From: Tepidimicrobium xylanilyticum
Lineage (GTDB): Bacteria > Bacillota > Clostridia > Tissierellales > Tepidimicrobiaceae
Direction: 5' to 3'
DNA length: 64,000 bases
Assembly (NCBI RefSeq): GCF_900106765.1
Contig: NZ_FNNG01000007.1
Span: 76,999-140,998 of the forward strand
Of this stretch, positions 17,198-25,890 are shown one piece after another; position 1 is the first letter of the stretch; each line of letters begins with the position of its first letter. The notes beneath the pieces are model-generated. The model was not told where the DNA came from and did not search any database. It worked only from the letters and a program-made list of their open reading frames with translations. The position numbers and the translations under genes are program-made.

Positions 17198-18475
17198 CTA
17201 CTGAGTATAGATATTCTCACATTTAGTTTCTTTAGATAATAATGCAAATATTAGAGCTACAAAAGAAGATATTGCAGGAACTATAAAAGCATTTGTATAA
17301 GCCATATCCATAGGTAACCCCTTAGAAAGATTGATGTCTATGAGCTTTCCACAGATTACCTGAAGAAGGGCTGCAAAAAAGAATCCACTAACATTTACTA
17401 TCGATATTGACATTCCCGCAAGTTTTGGGTCACTCACTTCTTTCCCTAATGACCAACATAATACTCCAATAGAGGATGAAATGCCAATTAAAACTACAAA
17501 TACAAACATAAACCACAGGGGTGGTTTCAAAAATACCAATATTCCCCACCCTATTACTGCTGCCACAGCAAGCACTAATAAAGGCCCTTTTCTTCCTCTT
17601 AAAGTATCTGAAATCTTCCCTATGAATAAATTTGCTATACTGGAAACAACTAAAAGCATGGAAACCATATTAGCTGCTAAAATTTTGTTCACCTCATAGA
17701 CAATTGCAATATATGAAACCCCAAAGGTTCCTGCAAAGAGCATAAATCCTCCATTTATACCACCAAAGGTAATAGAAGGCGCCCAAATTCTAGGATTCTT
17801 TATTATAGCAAATAATTGAGATAGAATGTTTTCTTCTCTTTTACTTGCTTGGATCTGTTGTGGGTTAATTTCAGGTAAGCCCATTTCAGTAGGAGTATTT
17901 TTAACGAATATTAAAGTTAAAATAGCAAATACAAAAGTTATAATTCCTATGAGACGAAAGGAATTTCTCCATCCCATTAGACCTACTACCATCAAAAGAG
18001 GTCCTTGAGCAAGAACTCCTCCTAACCCGCCTATAAAACTGGTAAGGCCACTCATTGTAGCAAATTTTTCTGCAAGAAACCAGTTTGATTGAATCTTTAG
18101 TACACATAAAAATATTACCGATACCCCAAGCCCAACTAATAACCTACCTACGTATGCCATTGGTACATTAATGGCAAAGGAAAATATCCCTGAACCAATG
18201 GCAGCAACTATACAACCTATTATAGCTGTCTTCTTAGGCCCTAAATAGTCTGCCAAAATGCCAGATGGAATTTGCATTATTGTATAGGCATAAAAATACA
18301 TAGAACCTAAATTTGCAATTTGTGTAGCGCTCATTCCAAAGGTACTGACAAGGTCCTCTGCAATTACCCCAACTGATAATCTATGAAAAAATACAATCAA
18401 ATAAATAGATACTAATATCCCCCAAACCACCCATCTATAGGGGCTTAGCTTTTGTTCATTCGGTGGCAAAGTCAT
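17198..18475 (-). CDS. Major facilitator superfamily transporter
   Basis: A 425-residue, 12-helix membrane transporter. The cytoplasmic loop between helices 2 and 3 reads PSGILADYLGPKKTAIIG, the MFS motif A, and helix 4 holds GRLLVGLGVSVIFLCVLKIQ. The sequence resembles the anion:cation symporter/nitrate-oxalate type of MFS (WFLAEKFATMSG loop, GWRNSFRL), so an organic anion is a reasonable guess. AGGAGG serves ATG 18475 (9 bases) or TTG 18478 (6 bases). Single-gene unit. Substrate unknown. Confidence 0.85.
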   Translation of the reverse strand: MTLPPNEQKLSPYRWVVWGILVSIYLIVFFHRLSVGVIAEDLVSTFGMSATQIANLGSMYFYAYTIMQIPSGILADYLGPKKTAIIGCIVAAIGSGIFSFAINVPMAYVGRLLVGLGVSVIFLCVLKIQSNWFLAEKFATMSGLTSFIGGLGGVLAQGPLLMVVGLMGWRNSFRLIGIITFVFAILTLIFVKNTPTEMGLPEINPQQIQASKREENILSQLFAIIKNPRIWAPSITFGGINGGFMLFAGTFGVSYIAIVYEVNKILAANMVSMLLVVSSIANLFIGKISDTLRGRKGPLLVLAVAAVIGWGILVFLKPPLWFMFVFVVLIGISSSIGVLCWSLGKEVSDPKLAGMSISIVNVSGFFFAALLQVICGKLIDINLSKGLPMDMAYTNAFIVPAISSFVALIFALLSKETKCENIYTQ

Positions 18476-18912
18476 CAACTTATTCCTCCTAAATAATACT
18501 TTTAAAAATTATATTTATATTTTTACCCAATACATTTTGTCCCTATAAAAAAAGATAAAATTATTATTTCATTGAAATCAGTACTTACTTCTAAATTAGT
18601 ATTATTTTTTTCGATACTTCAAACTTTATTCATAACCAGTCACTATCCAAATAAATACCAAAAATATATAAAATTATTCATATTATAATAAAATTTTTTC
18701 TTATTCTATCCATTTATATAAGGATAAGATGACAAAATATTAACCTTTTTCATTAGAAGAAAATATTCATGAAATTAATTAATAGTTAAGTTTTAATCTA
18801 TAGATAAAATTAGTTTCTCATTAATTGGAACATATGGTATAAAGTACTTGATGTATCAAAAGATGTATATGTTAGTTTGTTAATTTCCATCAATTATATA
18901 AGAGGTGATACT
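18476..18912. other. Intergenic region between divergent MFS and ABC-importer genes
   Basis: Very AT-rich, no open frame of note and no riboswitch I recognise. It must hold both divergent promoters. The only distinct structure is the RBS (AGAGGTG, 18901-18907) of the rightward permease gene. Confidence 0.5.
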
Positions 18913-19920
18913 TTGGAAAATGTACAAAATTTAACAAGAGAAGATATTTTAAAATTAGAAGCCAAATCAAAATCAGAAAAAATCCTTGACTATATTATAG
19001 CTCTTTCACCTACATTATTTGGGATAATTCACCTATTAGAATATCTGTTAGTCCCAAATTATGGGATCAATAAACATACTACTACATACGCCTATTTTAT
19101 TGGTCTTTTAATTACTGGCGTATTCTTTTTCTTTATAGGTGGATTATCCAATAAAAAGATATTTGCCAAGCTTAGATTTAAAGCTCCTTTTTACTCATTT
19201 GTATTCTTATTATTGATGACTTATGATTATCTAACTTTAAAAACTGGAATCCTAATTCTCCCCTATTTCCCATGGGTAGATTTAGTTATAAATGCAGCAT
19301 GGGCTGATAGAGTTTATTTATTGGATTGTGTCAAAAACTCTTTAATATTATTATTTACAGGATATTTCATAGGAGCGATTATAGGTCTTGTAACCGGAAT
19401 ACTATCTGGCTATAACAAAAAAGTACATTATTGGATAGCTCCTTTCATGAAATTACTAGGCCCTATTCCTTCTACAACTTGGATACCAGTGGTAATGGTT
19501 ATAGCTTCTAGTTTATTCAAAGGCGCCGTATTTATTATTGCATTGGGAGTATGGTTTTCGGTAACTCTTGCCACAATGACTGGAATTCACAATGTTAACA
19601 ATGATTATTTCGATGCTGCAAAAACTTTAGGTGCAAAGAATACTCAATTAGTTACTAGAATTGCTCTCCCAGCTGCTCTTCCGAATATTTTACAAGGATT
19701 AATACAAGGGATGAGTTCCGCATGTACAGCACTGCTTGTTGCAGAAATGTTAGGTGTTGAGTCAGGATTAGGTTGGTACATTTCTTGGCAAAAATCATGG
19801 GCTGAGTACTCAAAAATGTATGCAGCCATAATAATTATCTGCATTACATTTATAATAGTTAATTGGATACTTACAAAAGTCAAAAGAACTGTAATAAAGT
19901 GGAAGGAGGAGGTGACTTAG
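18913..19920 (+). CDS. ABC importer permease, NitT/TauT type
   Basis: A 335-residue permease of the BPD-transport family. It has three extra N-terminal membrane segments before the common core, whose EAA loop reads AAKTLGAKNTQLVTRIALPA (about 229-248) and contacts the ATPase. I start at TTG 18913, five bases after AGAGGTG; upstream codons to 18877 are in frame but lack an RBS. The TAG stop overlaps the GTG start of the ATPase. First gene of a three-gene importer operon. The extra N-terminal helices distinguish it from ordinary SsuC/TauC (about 260 residues). Confidence 0.85.
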   Translation: MENVQNLTREDILKLEAKSKSEKILDYIIALSPTLFGIIHLLEYLLVPNYGINKHTTTYAYFIGLLITGVFFFFIGGLSNKKIFAKLRFKAPFYSFVFLLLMTYDYLTLKTGILILPYFPWVDLVINAAWADRVYLLDCVKNSLILLFTGYFIGAIIGLVTGILSGYNKKVHYWIAPFMKLLGPIPSTTWIPVVMVIASSLFKGAVFIIALGVWFSVTLATMTGIHNVNNDYFDAAKTLGAKNTQLVTRIALPAALPNILQGLIQGMSSACTALLVAEMLGVESGLGWYISWQKSWAEYSKMYAAIIIICITFIIVNWILTKVKRTVIKWKEEVT

Positions 19921-20681
19921 TGGCTGAAGAAAGTAATTATACTTTACAGCTCAAAGAAATTTGTAAATCCTACATAAGAACTGATGCTCAAGGAGTTACA
20001 GTTGCTTTAGAGAATGTTAATTTAAATATTAAAGATGGTGAATTTGTAACTATTGTAGGACCATCGGGTTGTGGTAAATCTACCCTATTAAGGCTTGTTG
20101 CAGGTCTAATTCCTCCTACTAAAGGAAGTATCTTGCTCAACGGCAAGCCCATAAAGGGCACAAGTCCAAATAGAGGCATCGTTTTTCAAGAACCCACTTT
20201 GTTCCCTTGGCTTACCGTTGAAGATAATGTATCTTTTAGTCTGAAAGTACAAGGTAAATATAAGGAAAAAAAAGAAGAGGTTGATAGACTAATTAATATC
20301 ATTGGACTTGATGAATTTAGAAAATCTTATCCTCATCAATTGTCCGGAGGTATGGCTCAGAGAGTAGCACTAATTAGAACAATGATTAATGAACCCGAAG
20401 TATTTCTTTTAGATGAACCTTTGGGCGCTTTAGACGCCTTTACAAGAATGAATATGCAAGATGAACTTTTGATTATGTGGAAATCAAATCGCCACATTAT
20501 GATTATGGTAACCCACGACATTGACGAGGCTATTTATATGAGTACCAGAGTAGTAACCATGGCTCCAAGACCAGGAAAAATAAAAAAGGACATAAGAATA
20601 GATTTGCCTTATCCGCGCAATAGAATGAGCGATGAATTTATAAATTATAGAAAAGAGATTATGGAAAATCTAAATTATTAA
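19920..20681 (+). CDS. ABC importer ATPase, NitT/TauT type
   Basis: A 253-residue ATPase with Walker A GPSGCGKST (about 48-56), Q-loop VFQEPTLFPW, signature LSGGMAQRVALIR, Walker B FLLDEPLGALD and the H-loop His in MVTHDIDEA. The Q-loop and signature match the SsuB/TauB subfamily. The GTG start at 19920 shares a base with the permease stop (TAGTG), and AAGGAGGAGG lies in the permease end, so the two are translationally coupled. Works with the permease and the lipoprotein downstream. Confidence 0.92.
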   Translation: MAEESNYTLQLKEICKSYIRTDAQGVTVALENVNLNIKDGEFVTIVGPSGCGKSTLLRLVAGLIPPTKGSILLNGKPIKGTSPNRGIVFQEPTLFPWLTVEDNVSFSLKVQGKYKEKKEEVDRLINIIGLDEFRKSYPHQLSGGMAQRVALIRTMINEPEVFLLDEPLGALDAFTRMNMQDELLIMWKSNRHIMIMVTHDIDEAIYMSTRVVTMAPRPGKIKKDIRIDLPYPRNRMSDEFINYRKEIMENLNY

Positions 20682-20697
20682 TCAGGGGGATATAAAA

Positions 20698-21771
20698 ATG
20701 AAAAAAATAATTACTTTAGTAATATGTATTATGTATTTAAGCTCAGTTTTAACAGCTTGTTCAAACAATGTACTTAAAGATAATTCAAATATTACCTCTT
20801 CAGAATTAATCAATGAACTCGATAAACCAGAAAAAACAGAAGAAGAATTGTGGAAAGAGGAACCAATGTATGGAAAAACTATTAAAATAGGTTATAATGG
20901 TGGATTTTGTACTTCAGCACCTGGAATTGCTAAAGTATTAGGATATTTTGAAGAAGAAGGTATTAATGTAGAAATAACTTCTGTTAATCAAGCCATAGAC
21001 GCTACTGGCACTAATCAGGTACAGGTCACTACAGGACATATAGCTGCACTATTAGTGCCTACTATAAATGGGGTCAATATGATATTTACTTCAGGTGCCC
21101 ATACAGGGTGCAAGTCGCTATATGTATTAACCGATGGTAATATTAACAGCACTAAGGACTTAATAGGAAAAACCATTGGAGTTCCTGATGGAATAGGTAG
21201 TAGTGACCACAATATAGGACTAAGATTTTTGAATCATGACAATATTGATATAAATGAAGTAAAATTTAAACCAGTAGAATCAAGTGCTGTAATCCTAGCT
21301 ATGGAAAGTGGCGAAATTCAAGGTGCCATTTTATCAGACCAATTTGCTGAGAAATTTATAAAAGAAGGAAAAATAAAGTACATTAGATCGTTAACTTACG
21401 ATGCAGATTTTCAAACGGAAGCATGTTGTGTTCATGCATTAAATGGTGATTTTGTAAAAGAAAATCCAATAACTGCAAAAAAGGTCACTAGAGCAATTAA
21501 AAGAGCAGCAAGATGGATGGAAAAAAACAAGAAAGAAGCTACTGAGTTATTATTTGAAAACAACTGGGTATCAGGCGAATTCGATTTGGTGTATAAATTG
21601 ATGGATGCATGTTATTTTGGCATAGAAGATGAACTGACAGAAGCAACTCTCATAAACATAATAAATGACTATAAGAAATTTAATATTATTAATAGCAATG
21701 AAGATACTCAGGAATTATTGAATCGAGTATGGCACCCTATTTTGGGTGAAGAGGATAATGAGATTAAATAA
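20698..21771 (+). CDS. Cys-rich ABC substrate-binding lipoprotein (NMT1/SsuA-like)
   Basis: A 357-residue lipoprotein: signal peptide with lipobox LTAC (lipid-anchored Cys21), an acidic linker to about residue 58, then a type 2 periplasmic-binding fold starting TIKIGYNGGF. Residues that would line the cleft include Cys71 (GGFCTSAPG), Cys138 (GAHTGCKSLYV) and the Cys243-Cys244 pair (TEACCVHALNG). Such cysteines are not part of the ordinary nitrate, sulfonate or thiamine-precursor binders of this family, and they suggest a thiophilic metal or organometal ligand. That is inference. Third gene of the importer operon; a terminator follows. Confidence 0.85.
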   Translation: MKKIITLVICIMYLSSVLTACSNNVLKDNSNITSSELINELDKPEKTEEELWKEEPMYGKTIKIGYNGGFCTSAPGIAKVLGYFEEEGINVEITSVNQAIDATGTNQVQVTTGHIAALLVPTINGVNMIFTSGAHTGCKSLYVLTDGNINSTKDLIGKTIGVPDGIGSSDHNIGLRFLNHDNIDINEVKFKPVESSAVILAMESGEIQGAILSDQFAEKFIKEGKIKYIRSLTYDADFQTEACCVHALNGDFVKENPITAKKVTRAIKRAARWMEKNKKEATELLFENNWVSGEFDLVYKLMDACYFGIEDELTEATLINIINDYKKFNIINSNEDTQELLNRVWHPILGEEDNEIK

Positions 21772-21795
21772 AAGTAGTAAAGACTATAAATTAAC

Positions 21796-21831
21796 AATCA
21801 GGCTTGAATTATTTATAACTCAAGCCTGATT
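21796..21831. terminator. Terminator after the Cys-rich importer operon
   Basis: AATCAGGCTTGA (21796-21807) pairs with TCAAGCCTGATT (21820-21831). A second small hairpin (ATAAGAAC/GTTCTTAT) follows at 21839-21860, so the region probably separates both converging units. Confidence 0.75.
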
Positions 21832-21948
21832 CCATACAATAAGAACGTATTTGTTCTTATAATATAAATGTTCTGTAACAATTATAAATATGATTATGAC
21901 CATTGATATTTTAACTATAATATCAAGGTGAAATTTTAACATCTTTGT

Positions 21949-22806
21949 TTAAATATTTAAAATCATTTCATACTGGTCTATAAAATTATCAAAACCTAAT
22001 CTTTGAAGAAATTTAATGTTACTAACACACTTATCATCAATATTAAGAAAGTTCAAGTTCTGTGATTCAGTACACTGTATTAGTCTTTTCAAAATATTAT
22101 GACCTATTCCTTTGCAACGATAATCCTCATGAACTGCTAACTGAGGTATATCACCAGTAATTCTATCAACTATTCCATATCCAACAGTCTTTTCATCAAC
22201 TTCTGCAATAATTACTTCAAATAAATCAGAAACAGCCATTATGGAATCAATTGAGTTTTGCCAAGAAGGTTCAAAATCCCAAAAAGATTTAAATAACTCC
22301 CAATCTATTAGCTCAATATCATATGACTTATAGTTTATAGAAGAATCAGGAGCTTCTTTGATAAAATCCTTATCAATTCGAAAGCATGAAAGAGTTCTTG
22401 TAATCATAAAACCTTGCTTCTTGTAAAGATTAACTGCAGGTTCGTTAGATTGAATTACTTCAAGTAAATAATGCTCTATATTATTCTCATGAAGAAGACT
22501 TAAAACCTTGCTAAACATTTTACTCGTAATCCCTTGTTTTCGATATTCAGGGATTACTCCTGTTCCACAATCATAAACAGTAGTTTTGCCCCTCCAATTG
22601 CGAACTCCATTAAAAATAAATCCTATTAGCTCGTCACCTTTAAATGCACCTATAGAAAATCTAGACGAATAACCTCTTCTCTGTAACATATTATTAAACT
22701 TCCATAAAGGTAATTTCATTTCTACCTGATAGTCTGAAAAAGCCTTTATAAATGCAGAGTGTAAAATTTCAATATTCATATCTTCTAGCATTTTATAATT
22801 TAGCAT
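21949..22806 (-). CDS. Tandem-domain GNAT acetyltransferase
   Basis: A 285-residue protein made of two GNAT folds. The first (about 1-150) carries the acetyl-CoA loop in GVIPEYRKQGITSKMFSKVL; the second (about 165-285) carries VHEDYRCKGIGHNILKRLIQ. Both have the (R/Q)xxGxG/A-type pyrophosphate-binding pattern, RKQGIT and RCKGIG. Such double-GNAT proteins N-acetylate small molecules or antibiotics; the substrate here is unknown. ATG 22806 is used because GGAGG lies 7 bases upstream; a longer frame to 22917 lacks an RBS. Confidence 0.85.
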   Translation of the reverse strand: MLNYKMLEDMNIEILHSAFIKAFSDYQVEMKLPLWKFNNMLQRRGYSSRFSIGAFKGDELIGFIFNGVRNWRGKTTVYDCGTGVIPEYRKQGITSKMFSKVLSLLHENNIEHYLLEVIQSNEPAVNLYKKQGFMITRTLSCFRIDKDFIKEAPDSSINYKSYDIELIDWELFKSFWDFEPSWQNSIDSIMAVSDLFEVIIAEVDEKTVGYGIVDRITGDIPQLAVHEDYRCKGIGHNILKRLIQCTESQNLNFLNIDDKCVSNIKFLQRLGFDNFIDQYEMILNI

Positions 22807-22829
22807 ATGCGATCCTCCCTGCTTTAAAT

Positions 22830-22955
22830 CTATTTGAATTTCATACCTTTTAAATTTGTCTGATGAAGTATAACAGTAGGAATTACTCCACATATTATAG
22901 GATACATGACCATCCAAGAAGTTGCAATTCTAATGCCGATTGTAGTTAAATTCAT
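22830..22955 (-). CDS. Putative 41-residue single-membrane-segment peptide
   Basis: Short leftward frame with a plausible RBS (AGGGTGAGG before ATG 22955). It is largely one hydrophobic stretch (ATSWMVMYPIICGVIPTVIL) ending in a basic tail. It lies between a response-regulator relic and the GNAT gene, so it may be a leftover of a lost membrane protein rather than a working gene. I do not recognise it. Confidence 0.3.
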   Translation of the reverse strand: MNLTTIGIRIATSWMVMYPIICGVIPTVILHQTNLKGMKFK

Positions 22956-23007
22956 ATCCTCACCCTTTCGCAAAATACTGATTTTCTTCTCTGCCATGCC
23001 TTTAACT

Positions 23008-23199
23008 CTATTCACACATATATTCTATACTTTCATATGGAAATCTTCTTTGACGTTGTAGTATTTTGAACTCATTTTTGGTTAGCTCTATGTTTTCTCC
23101 ATTATAAGTGAGAGTTCCGTCGTTTATATTTAAAATAGCTCCTTTACATTCAATTATCTGTCCATGGCTTGTCCAATTGTAATATTCTAGATTTTTACC
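23008..23199 (-). pseudogene. Relic of an OmpR-type response regulator (BceR-like)
   Basis: The leftward frame reads a linker (IIECKGAILNINDGTLTYNG) followed by ENIELTKNEFKIL, the opening of the OmpR winged-helix domain as seen in BceR/GraR-type regulators. The frame then loses the family pattern (QRQRRFPYESIEY) and stops at 23008. Upstream it is closed by a TAA at 23200, so the receiver domain is gone. Only a decayed fragment remains; no partner kinase is adjacent. Confidence 0.65.
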
Positions 23200-23287
23200 T
23201 TAAAATCCTTCCTTTTGATAATATTCCCCAATATTATTTCACAATTCTATACATGCCAATATCGGGAAAACTTCCCGATGACTATAC

Positions 23288-23740
23288 TCAGGTATTGCAA
23301 ATAGTTTTATACATGGTAAAAAAATTTTGGGCTGCTTCTAGCTCTTCATCTGATAGTTGATTTGTAGATTCTATTTCCTTATATTCTTTCTCTTCATCCT
23401 CAAAGATATTCTTAGACCTAAATATATATACTAAATGTATGGCTTCATCTCTATTTAAATTTAAAGCCTTGAAAAATTTGATTCTATCGTTAATATAATA
23501 ATTTGCTATTATGTGGGCAAATTTTTCAATATAAGCACCTGATATATTGTTATACAGGGATAGTGTTTTCGACATTTCTTGAATTCCCAAATCGTCAGAC
23601 GACAAATGTTCAAATATTATATCAATATCCTCCAAACTTAATTCATTCCAATCGGCCCAATATAACTCTTCTAGTATCTTAAGCCTATCTTTTAAGGATA
23701 GATTAGTTTTATTTGAGAGTTCCGATATTTTTTTGCTCAT
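23288..23740 (-). CDS. Hypothetical acidic helical protein (150 aa)
   Basis: Unrecognised 150-residue cytoplasmic protein with a strong RBS (AAAGGAGAG) and ATG 23740. Predicted to be nearly all helix, with an acidic C-terminal half (SDEELEAAQNFFTMYK at the end). No Cys cluster, membrane segment or known motif, though TYKTICNT ends it. A small hairpin (ATCGGGAA/TTCCCGAT, 23261-23279) follows as a possible terminator. Its neighbours, a hydrogenase and a GNAT protein, do not suggest a role. Confidence 0.65.
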   Translation of the reverse strand: MSKKISELSNKTNLSLKDRLKILEELYWADWNELSLEDIDIIFEHLSSDDLGIQEMSKTLSLYNNISGAYIEKFAHIIANYYINDRIKFFKALNLNRDEAIHLVYIFRSKNIFEDEEKEYKEIESTNQLSDEELEAAQNFFTMYKTICNT

Positions 23741-23816
23741 AGATAGCTCTCCTTTATTTTTTTATTAATGATTTATATATATTTTACCCATTGCTTTAGC
23801 AACATCTTTCACAAAC

Positions 23817-23843
23817 AAAAAACGCTAGAATTACCTAGCGTTT
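23817..23843 (-). terminator. Terminator of the hydrogenase operon
   Basis: AAAACGCTAG (23819-23828) pairs with CTAGCGTTT (23835-23843), overlapping the hydrogenase stop codon. In the leftward direction it is followed by a T-tract (TTTTTTGTTTG). Confidence 0.8.
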
Positions 23844-25337
23844 CAGATCTTCACTTATCTTTTCATTTTCTAAAGGTGTAGCATAATCTGATTGTTTTTT
23901 AAATTCTGCTACAGCCTTCTTGACTCTATTATATGATGCTAATGTTCCCGGACCTCCTATACATCCATTAGGGCATGCCATGCCTTCAAGAAGATATCCA
24001 TCTTTCAATCCAGCCTTAGCAAGCTTCATTAGTTTTACACAATCATGAAGATTAGATGCAGACTCTATTTTTATTTCTCTAGATGGTTCGAGCAAACGTG
24101 CTGTTTCCTTTACAGCTTCAGCTACACCACCTGCTACTGCATATCCTCTACCTAGGCTAGAGGCATATTGAATTTCTTCATCGATTTCTATTTCAGATAA
24201 TTCAATATCTTTAGCAACAAACATACCCATAAGTTCCTCAAAAGTTATAACGAAGTGTACATAATCTTTTACATCATCCCTCAAAGCTTCTAATTTCTTA
24301 GAAATACATGGTCCAATAAATGTGATAATTGCATCTGGATCCTTTTTCTTAATATACTTAGCTGTTTCTACCATAGGAGATGCAGAGTCAGATATATATT
24401 TATATTGTTCAGGAAACATTTTTTCTACCATCATCGTCCAGGAGTTACAGCAGCTAGTCCCCATAAAAGGATTTTCATTTGGAACTTTTTCTAAAAACTC
24501 CCTAGCCTCACGAAGGGTAGTTATATCAGCACCGAGGCTAACCTCTACTACATCCTTAAAACCAAGTTTTTTAATTCCTTCAAATATTTGCATAGGGCTT
24601 GCCAGTACTCCAAATTGACCTATAAATGATGGCGCAATAATTGCATACACATTATCTTTTGATTTTAAAGCTTTAATTAATTGAAAGATTTGTGATTTAT
24701 CAGCAATTGCTCCAAAGGGGCATTGAGTAATACAACGACCACATGAAACACACTTTTCCTCATTTATCTTAGCTCTACCTAGTTCATCACTTTCAATAGC
24801 ATTTACCCCGCATACCTGTGCACAAGGTCTATGATATTCAACAATAGCGCTATATGGGCAAGCTTCTTTACATTTTCCACACTTAATACATTTTTCCTTA
24901 TCTATAATAGCTCTATCCTTGCTAATTGAAACAGCATTTACAGGGCATACATATGTACACGGATGAGCCAAGCATTTTCGACAATTATCTGTTACTACAA
25001 ATGCTCTCTCAGGACATGCCTCACAAGCAAAAGTAATAACATTTACCAGAGGAGGAATAAACATCATTTCATCTACATTTACTTCTTCAATTCCATCGGT
25101 TACTCTGGTAAATTCACTTAAATGTCTTGCATCAAGTCCCATAGTCAATCTTAATCTCTCTTCAATAATTGCTCGTTCCCTAAATATATTTTCTCTGTAC
25201 TTAGCTACCTCTCCAGGTATTATCTTATATGGAATTTTTTCTAATTCATTAAGATCAATATCATTATAAGCTATCCTTGCTATTTCAGCAAAAACCATTC
25301 TTCTAATATTTACAAGCTCAACATAACTTTCCTTCAT
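23835..25337 (-). CDS. Monomeric [FeFe] hydrogenase, group B-like
   Basis: A 500-residue iron-sulfur protein. After a helical N terminus come clustered Cys motifs for several [4Fe-4S] centres (CRKCLAHPCTYVC, CIKCGKCKEAC, CVSCGRCITQC). The H-cluster motifs follow: TSCCNSW (about 293-299) for L1, GPCISKK (about 342-348) for L2 and GMACPNGCIGG (about 452-462) for L3. L1 and L2 differ from the classical TSCCPxW and MPCxxKK of group A, fitting the group B lineage of anaerobes, whose physiological direction is uncertain. RBS and ATG at 25337 are good. It forms an operon with the [2Fe-2S] protein 45 bases upstream. No HydE, HydF or HydG maturase is in the window. Confidence 0.88.
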   Translation of the reverse strand: MKESYVELVNIRRMVFAEIARIAYNDIDLNELEKIPYKIIPGEVAKYRENIFRERAIIEERLRLTMGLDARHLSEFTRVTDGIEEVNVDEMMFIPPLVNVITFACEACPERAFVVTDNCRKCLAHPCTYVCPVNAVSISKDRAIIDKEKCIKCGKCKEACPYSAIVEYHRPCAQVCGVNAIESDELGRAKINEEKCVSCGRCITQCPFGAIADKSQIFQLIKALKSKDNVYAIIAPSFIGQFGVLASPMQIFEGIKKLGFKDVVEVSLGADITTLREAREFLEKVPNENPFMGTSCCNSWTMMVEKMFPEQYKYISDSASPMVETAKYIKKKDPDAIITFIGPCISKKLEALRDDVKDYVHFVITFEELMGMFVAKDIELSEIEIDEEIQYASSLGRGYAVAGGVAEAVKETARLLEPSREIKIESASNLHDCVKLMKLAKAGLKDGYLLEGMACPNGCIGGPGTLASYNRVKKAVAEFKKQSDYATPLENEKISEDLKR

Positions 25338-25382
25338 TACTCGTCCTCCAAATCCATTTTTCTTCTGTAGATTCCTATTATA

Positions 25383-25649
25383 TTACTTGCTTTTTTGTTT
25401 TAATATTTTCTCCATAACTATTTGACCGGTTGCATTATATACTACTTCATCATCTATAACTACAACAGGTGAAATATTACCCTTTGATTCTTTACAATAA
25501 CCTAGGCATTTAACAACTTCAATATCAAGCTCCCTATCATTATACTCATCATCCCTACTAGTAAGCTTTTTCAAATCCTCAATCTGATCTAATAGATTCA
25601 TAGCACCCAGTAGGGTACAATTGGAGCCCATGCACACTTTTACTTTCAT
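25383..25649 (-). CDS. Thioredoxin-like [2Fe-2S] ferredoxin (NuoE C-terminal-like)
   Basis: An 88-residue protein with the four-Cys pattern of thioredoxin-fold ferredoxins: VKVCMGSNCTLLG gives the first pair (CxxxxC) and VVKCLGYCKES the second (CxxxC). It resembles the small subunit or NuoE-like part of electron-bifurcating hydrogenases and likely passes electrons to or from the hydrogenase encoded next. ATG 25649 follows a GGTGGAG site; an upstream in-frame ATG at 25682 lacks an RBS. First gene of the two-gene operon. Confidence 0.85.
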   Translation of the reverse strand: MKVKVCMGSNCTLLGAMNLLDQIEDLKKLTSRDDEYNDRELDIEVVKCLGYCKESKGNISPVVVIDDEVVYNATGQIVMEKILKQKSK

Positions 25650-25686
25650 TACTCTCCACCTCACATATAATTCTATGTTCATTGCC

Positions 25687-25709
25687 TATATATATATATA
25701 TATATATAT
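25687..25709. repeat. TA dinucleotide tract
   Basis: Eleven consecutive TA units directly upstream of the [2Fe-2S] protein gene. A length-variable AT tract here lies in the promoter region of the hydrogenase operon and could affect its expression. Confidence 0.8.
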
Positions 25710-25864
25710 GAAATTTTTACTTATAATTTTATTATACAATATTCTAAATCGTCTTTCTAGTAATAGAATACTAATTTCTGGCAAGAGTCAAAGCATCTAA
25801 TATCTTCAAATTTAGGGTCACTGAACTTATCAGCTTTTAACAATGGTGAACATAATTTTATATA

Positions 25865-25890
25865 AAAAACCCCTTGATTTAAGGGGTTTT
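25865..25890 (-). terminator. Terminator of the nitrogenase-like operon
   Basis: AAAACCCCTT pairs with AAGGGGTTTT around a five-base loop, overlapping the stop of the last gene. The leftward tail is T-rich. Confidence 0.85.
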
